From Geosiphon pyriformis (taxonomy: Eukaryota > Glomeromycota > Glomeromycetes > Archaeosporales > Geosiphonaceae): a stretch of 64,000 bases of DNA. Position numbers and translations under genes: made by a program. Shown here piece after piece: positions 12,180 through 22,813 of this stretch (position 1 is the first letter of the stretch; every line of letters starts with the position of its first letter). The stretch is from NCBI GenBank assembly GCA_016748015.1, contig JAAOMT010000088.1:290286-354285 (forward strand). Direction: 5' to 3'. The notes under the pieces are model-generated. The model was not told the DNA's origin and ran no database searches. It saw only the letters and a list, made by a program, of their open reading frames with translations.

Positions 12180-13060
12180 ATGGGCCGAGCTAAATCAGAA
12201 AGGCCAACCAGCGGTGATTCTGAGCTGAAAAAGTATCAAGAGCACAAACATTTCTCTCTTGTTAGGTGAGTCAAAATGGGAGACTGAACAACTTTTTATA
12301 AAGGTCATATTCGATCTTAATCAGCTAAAAAAAGACCAAAATGAACTCGAAAAGATCAATTCATCCTTGTCTCTTTCCTAGAAATTTTCATTTGGCAGAT
12401 TTTATAACATTGGGAAATGGTGCTTGTGGCTCGCTCTCTCTACTTTCTACCATGCAATATCTGGTAACTAAGGATGAAGCCTGGCTATATTGGGCAATCT
12501 ATTTAATTCCGATCGGGTTGATTTTTGATTTTCTGGATGGTAAAGTTGCTAGATGGAAAAATCATGCTAGTTTATTGGGACAAGAATTGGACTCCTTGGC
12601 AGATTTGGTTAGTAACCTATCCAAATTCGGGAAAAGGAATTTGCTATCAGATGGGTAATTAACATCCGTCTAAAATATTTTACATTTCAAGATTTCTTTC
12701 GGTGTCGCTCCAGCAGCATGTGCATTCGCTATTGGAATGAGAAGTTCAATCGATATAATTGTACTGGCAATTTTTATCGTGTGTGGGATTTCCCGTTTGG
12801 CCAGATATAACGCGACGGTTGTATCAATCCCAAAAGATTCCTCAGGAAAAATTCGTTATTTTGAAGGGACCCCAATCCCAACTAATTTGATACTCGTGTT
12901 TATAGTTGGATGCTTGCTCAAAACCGGAAAAACGGGGGAAAACCTTCCTTGGGGTCTAATTGAATTGCCTTTAATTGGGCCTTTTCATCCATTAGTTTTG
13001 ATATACGCAGTTTCAGGGACTGCCATGGTTAGTAAAACACTAAAAATTCCCAAGTTTTAG
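12180..13060 (+). CDS. CHO1: CDP-diacylglycerol-serine O-phosphatidyltransferase (phosphatidylserine synthase), 3 exons
   Basis: An integral ER enzyme that makes phosphatidylserine and CMP from CDP-diacylglycerol and L-serine. Exons are 12180-12265, 12382-12607 and 12692-13060, in phase, giving 226 residues against about 276 in yeast Cho1; most of the difference is at the N-terminus. The CDP-alcohol phosphotransferase signature is complete: DG-x2-AR-x8-G-x3-D-x3-D starting at 12536, within exon 2. It is preceded by a hydrophobic segment ending IGLIFDFLDGK and followed by ISFGVAPAACAFAIG and CGISRLARYN, typical of fungal PSS, then by C-terminal membrane segments. Intron 1 has a canonical GTGAGT donor. 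The start is the first ATG in frame. The stop is TAG. Confidence 0.93.
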
Positions 13061-13862
13061 CTCGTTGGAAAGGAGAAATTTTAGAATATTTGTTTTGCAA
13101 CAAAGTAAACATTGGATCACACATTACCAGTAATGAATATAATATTTTATTTTCATGAGCATTTTTGTTTTTTGCTTTGTTAGAAACTTTTTTACAGTTA
13201 TTAAAAATATTTTCTCTGTTTATTAGAAATTTTGCTTTTTTTAAATATTAATAAATATGGTTTTTTTAAATTATAATATTAATGTAAAATAACTTGTAAA
13301 TTTAATTAATTTTATATATATTGCAAACTTTGTTTAATAAATTAATTTAAATAAAAACAATTGTTATTTATTATTACTTTGAACAATTTTTAATTAAATA
13401 TAATAATTAAAATATTTTAAAACCATTTAATTTATTTACAATTCAATTTAATATTACAGTTTGTAAAAGTTTAAGTGTTTAAATTATTTTTTAGTCAATT
13501 GACTTTAAAGTTAATTTTTATAAAATAATAATTAAATGATTAATGTAATTTATGAAATATTAATTAATGCTAAGTTAATAATAATAATTTCTGAATAAAT
13601 ACCAATAAAAGCTGTAATCAATAAAGTATAATTGTAATTTACCAAAACTACTAAATTTAAAAGTTAAACAAATTGTTTTGAATGAATTTTTACTTAAAAT
13701 TCTGAACAAAAAGTTCATCACTATCTAGAATATTACATTTTCCAAATATCTTGGATAAATATAAAGTGTTATTAGCTTTCACAAGAGGATATTTTCACCT
13801 CGTGGTTTAGGAAGATCGACAACTAAATATCCCGAAGTATCTGCGAATATTTCTGAAATTTG
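13061..13862. other. AT-rich spacer between convergent CHO1 and CTF4
   Basis: The two genes end towards each other here. The spacer is largely A/T with poly-T and poly-A runs and must contain both 3' ends. I see no gene or repeat in it. Confidence 0.6.
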
Positions 13863-16800
13863 CTAAATTACCATTAAATCACCATCTTTATCTATTTCCG
13901 TTGTTGAAACTGGATCAGCTATAATTTCGTGCTGCGATGTCCCCTCATCTTTCTCACCATCTTTATCTATTTCAGTTGTTGAAACTGGATCAACAATAAT
14001 TTCATGCTGCAATGTCCCCTCATCATTCTCACCATCTTGTGTACCAATGACCATTATCTCAGAATGATTATTTTTATGTTTTTGGACCTGCAAATATAAT
14101 GGAGCTTATTGGTGAGGTCCTTCCACAAAATAGGCAATTGTAGACGTGAATCATGCGTTTTCAACACGTGAACAGCCAGCCGGACTTATTAATTCAAAGT
14201 CAAAAATTCTTTATTTCACCTACCTCCTCTTTTTCGGTGAAATTCAAAAGTGTTGATTGTTTTTTGTTTCTGTCCTTCTCGACTTTAAACATAAATTTGA
14301 TTTAGATTTGAAACCTTATTCACATTTTTAATGCCACAAGTTGTGAACTAAACTTACCAATGGCGTTGAGCGGTGGGTTCAAAATCGGTTCTTTGACCTT
14401 ATGGGAAGCAAAAGGATTGAACCCTGAAACATCCATGGATGACATTTTAGCAAATGGGTTGGCCTCTAAAACCCAATTGAAAATTGATTAAATATTCAAA
14501 TTCTCGAAATTTAATAAATAAGCCTTATTTAGATCTCACTTTTGAGTTTGGAATTCTTTGGAATGGATTTTCCTTTGGATGATTTTTGCGACAAGGTGGA
14601 TTCGATCTCCAGAATATCTTCCGCTTCCAAGACTTCGGCACTCCTTTTTTTGATTTGAGACTGAGGCTTCTCATCTTCAATAGTGGAAGATATGGTACCA
14701 ATATTGAAATCATTACCCTCCAATGGTCTATATTTTTGCAGTGCAATTAGTGAAAAAACCCCTCAGTTGTTCTAAGGCAATAAACTCAATTAGCCTATAT
14801 TTACTTGGAGCCCGAAGAGACTATGGCCGTAATCTCTACTTTTTGATTAGAAGGGGTTGTCTTTGGAGTTTTGATCATAGATTGTTGCAAAGGTTCAAGG
14901 GAATTTTCTTGAATTTGTTCGCGAACTAATTTCTTTTTGGATAGTGAACAAGATGGTTTTATCAATTGAAGTTTTGATAAATTTTCATCAAGAATCATTA
15001 TAAGTACTTCTTTCACTGTTGTAATTCTTTCCGCCAATTTATATTGATTTTTGTGTTGAGCAAGCATTATAGCTGCTTCGACACCTTTGATCGTGCTCAG
15101 CGTTTTTGATAAATAAAAGGCCCGTTCGAACCATTCTTCTTTTAACATTTCCTAGGACATTTATATGAACGAAAAAATTAAACGAGCGAAATCAAAAATC
15201 TTGCCATTAAAATAAACCAGAATGATTAAATACATTGATCAGCTGTAATATCAATTTATCCATCTCGTTTTGCTTTTTCATGAATTCATTTGTACTTTTA
15301 TGAAGTTGATCTTTAGCTTTAGTTTCTGCATATTCGAAATTAGTCATGAGCCTAGTTCGTAAGATCCTAAATTTTTACAAATTCAAAGGCTATTAAAACA
15401 CTGAAAAATAGTTTAATCAAACAGTCGCTTGTTAATTTGACACCCACTTCTCTTCCAACTGATGTGAAGTCTTTTCAAGATTAAAAAGAGGAATTTGAAA
15501 GGCAACTTCATCAACGGGCTTCGAGGGGAAAGAAGGATATAGCTGCCCTTTCTAAAAAATGGTTTGAATATGAAAATTTTTTCAGACAAATTTAACTAAA
15601 TAATTGATAATGAATCTCTTGCCTCGCATTTCAAGCACATTAGGTATTGATCCATTATACCAATTGGCCAATAATTCAATTCTTTTCCTTTTTCTTGGAC
15701 TTGTTGTAATATCTTTGTGTCCAGCATTGGTACCCATCTTCCTTGATTTGATTTGCGTCCCTGATCAAGTACGCAAAGCAATCCTTCAGAGTCATATATA
15801 GCTGGAAACTTAAAGAGATAATAAGGTTTCGTGCTTAGTGTAGATTTTATTTGAGAAACATTGATAGAAATAACGAGGACACAATTTTACCCCTTGTTTG
15901 GAGAATCCAACCCACTTTAATGTCGATTTTAATGAAATTGGCAAGGGTCCCGCTTGAATATTATCGTATGTCTTGGCATGATATAATTTGTACCCAAGAT
16001 TCTGCGAACCTAAACACATATAAAATTATGGAATGGGAAGCCCCAAAATTAAAGGTTCGAGACTTACCTTCAATTCCTGGTCCCAAATGACACACAAAGA
16101 GGACTAGATCATCATGCGCGCTGATGCATACAATTGAAGGGAGTTTAAACAAATAAATCTGGACACCACTATTATCGAAAAATCGTACATATTCTTTGCT
16201 GGTAGCTACGATTGGCCCATATGCACTTAGGGCAATGGCTGTGAAATACAAAATTATTATTAGAGGGTGTCAAACCAAAAAAAATCAACCTCTTACCGGT
16301 TATATCCTCATCGAGAGGGAGATTAACTTGCCACTCATTTTTGGTGCCCCAGCTATTAAGAAGTTTAAACCGGAGAGAACTGGGATTACCATCTCCTGAT
16401 CGAGCAGCGTGTAATACCCCATTTGGCCCTTTAAAACAACCATTGATATTAGTAGGATTGCACGTGTGGCGGATGAAAGTGATGCTTGCAAAATTTACCA
16501 ATACATGACATTGATAAGTTGCAATAATCTTGAAAGTTATATGACTTATTTATTGAACTGTCAATAAATTTAACAGATATCGTGGCATAAGTTTCGCTTG
16601 ATACGGAGGATACAAACCCGTAGAGATTGTAGCCTAAAAGAATATTGATTAAGTCCTAGACTCTGAATCCTTGATAATCAAAAAGTACAAAACAATCAAA
16701 GACCTAAATAACGATGCTGATTTTGCAAGGGAGTTGCCCCAGGATGGAAGGGCTTTTGTATTTCACTGAGAATATTAAACCCTTCATTAATAGGTCTTTT

Positions 16801-18658
16801 GAGGACATATCCAGCGCCATCGTCATCATCGACAAATTCATCGTCATAATATTCCTTTGCAAGGATATCCTCTAAGCTTTGATCTAAAACTCACAGATAA
16901 GCAAAAGATGAATAGGTCTTATAAGAAGTAATTCTTAATATATTTACCTTTGGCAGGATATTTTTGAGAGTCTATTAATTCCGAATCTTCAATTTCGTTT
17001 TGTATTTCAATCTCGGAAGATATTTCAGTGTCCGAAAAAGGACTCCAAAAGCGTAAATACCCAATTTCGTCCACCTGATTATAATCATTAACAACTAAAT
17101 AACAGAATGTAGTATGATTTTTTCATTTGTCCATTACTCACATAGCAAATTGTTATCGAAGATTTCCATGTCAACGCAGTAGCCGGGCTATCTACACGAT
17201 ATCTGTATAAATAATTAAATGTGAATATAAATAATTAGTTTTTCAAAACATTTAATTTTATTATAACAGTAGCATTCTCATACCGCCATGATGAACTGCA
17301 TGTTTTAGCGTCCCAAATAGTTATGTGACAATCTAGTCCAGCCGATGCCAAATATCGACCGTTAGGTGACCATTGGATCGCGCAAACAGGCTGCGCAGAA
17401 TTTTGTTATTGGAAAAGAAATATTTTTTTTCAATCAAGGATCTTGAAATTTCGGCCAGAAACACTTACTTCTTTATGCACATCCTTGAAAGCCGAGTGGT
17501 ACTTCCATGTTCCTTCAATATACTGTACTTTCAAAATATCTTGAATGATTCCCAAAAAGAAATATATTGTTGTTGACATGGAATTTTGTGGTTGATATAG
17601 GACGGAATTTCAAAATTACAAACCATTCGTTTTTCCTGGGATCACAAAATATTTCCCGGAGGGATGCCAAGCAATTGGAAAAGTCTGTTTATCACTAAAA
17701 TACCGAGAAATTTTAATTCTAATAGACATTCAAATAAACTCGAAGGCTTATGTGAAATTAATTACTCTGGCTGGGTAGGTGAAATTGCTCTGAAGATGCT
17801 TTTTATTAAGCGTGGCTCACCCAATCGCATATCCCATATTCGTATGATACCATCACAGCTAGAGGAAACCTGCAAAGCAATAAATATCACGTTAGAAGAT
17901 ACAAGGCATTCTACAGCATTAAGTATAATCTTACCAAATAATTATTTTCAGGATCGAACGTAACACATTTGACGCTCGACTGGTTATCTTTAACGAGGAT
18001 AACATCACTTATATTTAAGGTGCTAATGATTGGTATTACATTATTGCTGTGAAGATACATAAAGGAATAAATATGAATAATTCATTTATGTAAAAATAAA
18101 ATAAAAGTTTTAGTAAAAAGCATAGTAGATGATTAAATGAATACAAACTCGGAAGCAATTGCAACTTTGGAGCCATCTTTGTTAAAAGCTACACAGCGTG
18201 AAGGCAGAGTAGACCGATATAAGTCTCTTTCATAATTTTTGTTTTTAATATCACACAATGTCACGCGACAATCATCAGAAGCGATAACCAATTTTCCTTT
18301 CTAAATTATTTTGGTCGAAAATTGATACAAGAGGATTTTAACTTGAATAAACACGTGTTTTGCAGCTTAACAAGAATGCATACGTATACTGCGACGCAAC
18401 GAATTGGCCCGTCATGATGTTCAAAAGTTTTTTTAGGCGGCGAAACATGGCCGTCTTTAACAGGTGGAAACATGCGAACAAGGCAGTCACTTCCCCCTGT
18501 TATTATAGTGCTAATATATTAAGGGGCAAAAAAAAGTCTCAATTAAAGATTTTGAGACGCGTTTTATTTCTCAGACGTACGTACTCGGTTTCCTCGGCGT
18601 ATGTAACGACCGTAAAGCCTGCATTATGCGCCAAAAATTTTTCGGTTTCAGAAACCAT
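13863..18658 (-). CDS. CTF4: CTF4/And-1/Mcl1 replisome adaptor, WD40 plus SepB domain, multi-exon
   Basis: Ctf4 is the trimeric hub linking CMG helicase to Pol alpha and other replication or cohesion factors. The start at 18658 gives MVSETEKFLAHNAGFTVV. N-terminal WD40 exons follow (18500-17150), with ITGGSDCLVRMFPP, FNKDGSKVAIASE, SSSCDGIIRIWD and IQWSPNGRYLASAGLDCHIT. An acidic linker (YYDDEFVDDDD) is followed by the diagnostic second-propeller start GFVSSVSSETYATISVKF near 16600. The helical domain runs about 15370-14810 (EEWFERAFYLSKTL). The tail has FAKMSSMDVSGFNPFASHK and QSTLLNFTEKEE. A final exon (13863 to about 14090), joined through a GTAGGT donor and TTTGCAG acceptor, carries a duplicated acidic segment. 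No HMG box follows, as expected for fungi. Most exon limits are inferred. The stop is TAA. Confidence 0.92.
13875..14025 (-). repeat. Tandem duplication of a 25-residue segment in the CTF4 tail
   Basis: The last coding exon reads two near-identical units, each DEGTxQHEIIxDPVSTTEID followed by KDGE or KDGD, about 75 bp apart with only a few substitutions. It is a recent in-frame duplication in a probably disordered acidic tail. Confidence 0.85.
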
Positions 18659-19207
18659 CGTGGTTAAACAGTTGTTTTGAAATTGAGAGAATATGTTCCC
18701 TGGTTCATTTATCTTCCTTAACAAAATTATAAAACTCTCGTAGATCATACGCGTAGAGAATGATCAAAACTGTTATCATAAAAGGAAATTCTCTTGTATT
18801 ATGGATTTTACTTCAAATATAATAATAATATGAAACAATTGTGAAAATATTATAATTAATTTTTTAAAATTAAAATTTTGTTATAAAATAATAATATAAA
18901 AAATTATTTAATAACAAATAAAAATCTGTTCAGTTATCTTGTTATGTTATAACTCATTTTGGGTAAGGCTAATTTGTCCCATTTTTATTGATCAGTGATG
19001 TTCCAAGTAGCATCCAAGTAAGAACGCGACTGTACGATAATATCAGATATGAGATTAAAAAAGTAAAGGACGCGAAAGAGACACCCTTCATTAGTCGCCT
19101 TCTGTTATTTATCGTGGAATCTGTGAGAAATTATCAACTTTTTTCGGTTTAAGATTGCCGGGAACAGTTTATATATTGTTTTTGGCATACTTTACTACAC
19201 CCATCCG
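18659..19207. promoter_or_regulatory. Divergent promoter region between CTF4 and the SANT/U-box gene
   Basis: About 550 bp with an AT-rich core (18780-18960) flanked by normal-composition sequence. It must contain the promoters of both genes. No specific element could be named. Confidence 0.5.
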
Positions 19208-21658
19208 ATGGCGCGTGGAAATTCGTTTTCCAGATCTTCGACTGCTTCTAAAGAAGAAAAGCCTTGCTCCCAATTTTACCACGAAGGCAAGTCCTAGTCA
19301 TGATTTCAGATTTTCTAAATAAAGAAGAACCACTTGCAGCCACTTGTAACCACGTCTAAAAAGCGATTTTGGGGTTTTCCAGAATGCTTCAACCCTTCTT
19401 CGAAACATACGTTGGTGGATTGGACAGCCACGGAGCCACCCAGTTTCGTGACAATTTGTGAAGTCTCGGTAAAACATTTATTTAAAGTTATAAGCTCATA
19501 GAGTGGTTGGAATTTCGTGACTAACGATCTATTACTAAAGAAGTTTTTGTTTCAGCAAATCCTGCGTAACAAAATGGAGAGACAAGAAATCAAAGAGGAA
19601 AAAAGCGACTCGTGCATCAATCCATTGCTGTTACAAATGGACAAGTATTATTAACAAAAATTCTTAATCTAGATTGATAAACATATTTTTGAAAAAGTTA
19701 GAAATTTTACAATTGATATTAATTTCAGCGAAGGAATCGGAACTATTCGCAAGCCTAGTCTGTTCAGTACCCAAGTAACCGAAACAGAACAAGATATCAT
19801 TGATAAGAGAGTTGCGCTTCAACAGCGTCAAGTGAGCTTCAATACTTTAATTGATATCTATTGATCCAGTTATTGAGTATAAATTCTGCACATTATTTTT
19901 CTCACTTCATAAAGTATGCCGAGTTCGAAAGACGTGAACTTGAAAGAAAGTCAACAAAAATTCGCGCTGTCTTCGAATTTGTATCAGACGAGGAAATTAA
20001 GGAATCACTAAAAGATTGTGAAAATGATGAGGTCAGACATAAAACCCATATTTCTTCTCAAATTTATTGTGCCAAGTAATTTTGTCCTTGATGGTATCAA
20101 AAATTAGGAAGAGGTTATTGTGCGAATGACTCAGCCTGGATACTTGATTCATATTCGCAAAATGATTGCTCAAAAGTATCATGGACAACCTTTCAGTAAG
20201 TGTTTAGAGCTCTCTTTTTTACATCATCATCATTAATCTGAAGCAAACAAATTGTATTTTGGTGGTATCAAGCAAATCACATGTCTGATGAACAGAAGGA
20301 AGCTTATGAGCAGCTTTTAAAAAAAAGGAAAGAAACTTTAAGAAAAACTACGGGAGAAAATGCTAAAAAGTGAGTAAACCGGTTAAAATTATTTCAAAAA
20401 AACTTATTTGCAAAGTTACCACAATGATCTTTCCACAGGCAATACCGAATGAAAGGTCGTCTAGCGTTGGATGATGCACTAAAACAAGTTCTAGAAAACA
20501 AAAAAGATTTAGAAAAAGCTTTTGAAGGCTGGTCAGAAGCGCGTATTAAAGCATTTAATGCAATCGATTCAAAACCCAACACTTATTATTATCGATTTAA
20601 TGCACCGGGCGAAGTGCAGAAAAAGGGACAATGGACTAAGGTATATCCTCATTATTTTATGTTTAACACATTGATTTTTCGTTGGATCTAAAATATTAAA
20701 TTATTAATATTGTAGGAAGAAGAAGCATTATTCTTCGCGAGACTTGAAGAAATCGGGTCGGAGGGTCAGTGGGGCATATTTTCAATGGCTATTCCTGGTC
20801 GCGTGGGCTATCAGGTAATTTTGAAATTGAATTTAATGTTTCTCGCTGGTTTTTAAAAATTTCCAATACTTCTTTTAAATCAAGTGCTCGAACTTCTATC
20901 GGTTGTTGATTGAAACCGGCCGTCTCGAAGATCCTAACTATGTGCTTGACGAAAAAGGCAAAGCCCATTACCTTTTCAGCACTAAAAACAAGGTCACCGG
21001 AGAAACCGAGAAGACCTTTCGAACTCATAGTAAACATGGTGGTGGGTCTGCTCCCCGCCCTTCAAGACCTTCGCCGTCTAAGACAACTTCAAGATCCAAC
21101 CCGGTGAAAAAAAGGCGTAAGAAAAGCAGCCGCTTTAATAGCGATGATGATTCTGCTGAAGAAGATTTTGACTTTGATGATTCTGGCAGTTATACGCTCA
21201 AGTCATGGAGTGGAACAAAACGCTCGATAACCCGTTCATCTGGGATTAAGGATATCGAGATGTATGATATTATCGAAGAGGACTCGAATCCACTTCCAGG
21301 CTTTGTTGATCCCATTACTTTGGAAGAGGTTATAAAGCCAGCTATCTCTCCATACGGACATGTGATGGGGTGAGTATTAAAACCTTAATTTCCGTGAAAG
21401 TAATAGCTAAAATTTATATTTTTTGCATCAAAGCTATGATAGTTGGGTCCGTTGTTTATGTTCTGATACCCAAAAGAACATTTGCCCATTAACAAAAAAG
21501 CCTTTAAACAAGCGTGAACTTATTATACTGACCAAAGACAACATAGAACAATACCGGTAAATTTTATTTTCTCGAAGAATTCGTTCTATGCTACAAACAA
21601 TGGAGATTAATGCAAATTTTGCCTTTATAGTAATCAGGTTGTAAATAAAGGTGATTAA
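19208..21658 (+). CDS. SANT/Myb-like protein with C-terminal U-box-like domain, multi-exon
   Basis: I do not recognise an orthologue by name. The proposed start (19208, MARGNSFSRSSTASKEEKP) joins exon 2 at 19383 through a GC-AG intron (GCAAGT donor at 19287, CCAG acceptor), which is the only junction that keeps the frame; a later ATG at 19574 is an alternative. The middle is charged and helical (ERRELERKSTKIRAVFEFVS; MTQPGYLIHIRKMIAQKYHG). A SANT-like domain lies at about 20630-20930: KGQWTKEEEALFFARLEEIG and GQWGIFSMAIPGRVGYQCSN. A basic and acidic linker (KKRRKKSSRF, DDDSAEEDFDFDD) leads to a U-box-like fold: FVDPITLEEVIKPAISPYGH, CPLTKKPL, LTKDNIEQYR. The last intron (donor GTAAAT at 21556) extends the end to NQVVNKGD and a TAA stop. 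It may be a nuclear ubiquitin ligase that binds DNA or histone tails; this is inference. Confidence 0.8.
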
Positions 21659-21732
21659 AGAAAACGACGGTCAAAACCAGTTGTCCCTATGTATAGAGGT
21701 TTAAATTCCTCTTGCTCATTCTCGAGATCACA

Positions 21733-21946
21733 ATGAGTGTATTAATAAAAATCGGCATCTTGCGTCGAGATTGTATTAAAATTTCATTACAATGGCCTAT
21801 GAACGGTAAGTTTTTATTGGATGACTCACTTTCGACTCATTTTATCATTGATTAAAGTCAAGGCAAATTATATTGATCCATCAGAATTTGAAGCAATGAA
21901 AAGTTTAGATATTGGTCTTTTGTTCGAGCATTTGTTATTCAGATAA
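21733..21946 (+). CDS. Possible small two-exon gene, 53 codons, unknown
   Basis: An ATG at 21733 opens MSVLIKIGILRRDCIK. The frame continues through a 52-nt intron with a perfect GTAAGT donor (21806) and an AAG acceptor (21857) into NYIDPSEFEAMKSLDIGLLF and a TAA stop. Composition is that of the genic islands, not of the desert that follows. I do not recognise the product. It could instead be the tail of an unannotated transcript 3' of the SANT/U-box gene. Confidence 0.35.
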
Positions 21947-22681
21947 ATAATACGAATTATGTCACTTGTACAAAATTGATTTGAAATATTAAAATTTTTA
22001 GACATATTCATTTAAAAATAATAACTAATCAATTATATTTATTCCAAAAATATGAAATATTGATTTTTTTGAATGTTTTTTTTAATAATTAATTTATATA
22101 TGTTTTTTTCTGCAACATTTTATTATTATTTTAAATTATTTTAAATAATAATTAATTTAATACAATTTGTTTAATTTTTTTATTTATTTAACAACTTATT
22201 TTTAAAAACAATAATGTAAAATAAATTTAAATAACTTATACAAAGAATAATTTTTATTTTTTTGTATTTTTATAATCATATTTAAAGTAAAAAATAAAAA
22301 AAAACCCTTATTTTTTTAGTGTTTTTAATAATACAATCACTTAAAAAATTTTTTAACTATAAAAACAATTTGATAATACTTAATAAAAATGTTTTTTTTA
22401 AGTAATAAAACATAAAACACTTAATTACTAAAAAACATTATTATTATTATTATTTTTATTATTTTTATAAGAAAATTTAAAAAGCAAACTTATTTAAAAT
22501 TAAGATTTTAATATTCAGTTTAGTTTGGTTCAAGTTCAATCAAATTACTAAACTAAACTGAATTCAAACAGAAAATTTGGCAAAATTTCAAACTTAAACT
22601 TGAATCAAACTTAAAATTACTAAACTTAAACTAAATCTAAACATATATAACAAGTTTGGTTTAAGTTTGATTTAAAATTTA
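21947..22681. other. AT desert followed by a palindromic AAACTT/AAGTTT tract
   Basis: 21947-22500 is nearly pure A/T with no features. 22508-22680 is an imperfect palindromic tract (listed separately). The tract ends directly at the 5' terminus of LINE-1. Confidence 0.6.
22508..22680. repeat. Degenerate palindromic tract rich in AAACTT/AAGTTT words
   Basis: It contains a perfect 13-bp inverted pair, TTCAGTTTAGTTT (22514-22526) and its complement (22550-22562). Further runs of TCAAACTTAAA and CAAGTTTGGTTTAAGTTTGA can also pair. A tract of the same kind lies at 32585-32745. It does not code. Confidence 0.7.
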
Positions 22682-22813
22682 GAAACTTCTTTCTCTCTTA
22701 TCTCCTAAAATCCTCAAAAAGCGTATTTCAAAAGAAGTTTTTTCTGCTATTTCATACTGTCTTCCATTACTTTACAAGAAACAAATCCTTTTGTTGTTGA
22801 CCTGGCTGCTTCC

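Noticed and set aside
21670-21745. tRNA-like T-arm (AGAGGTTTAAATTCCTCT)
   Set aside because: No matching acceptor stem, D-arm or anticodon arm could be built upstream.
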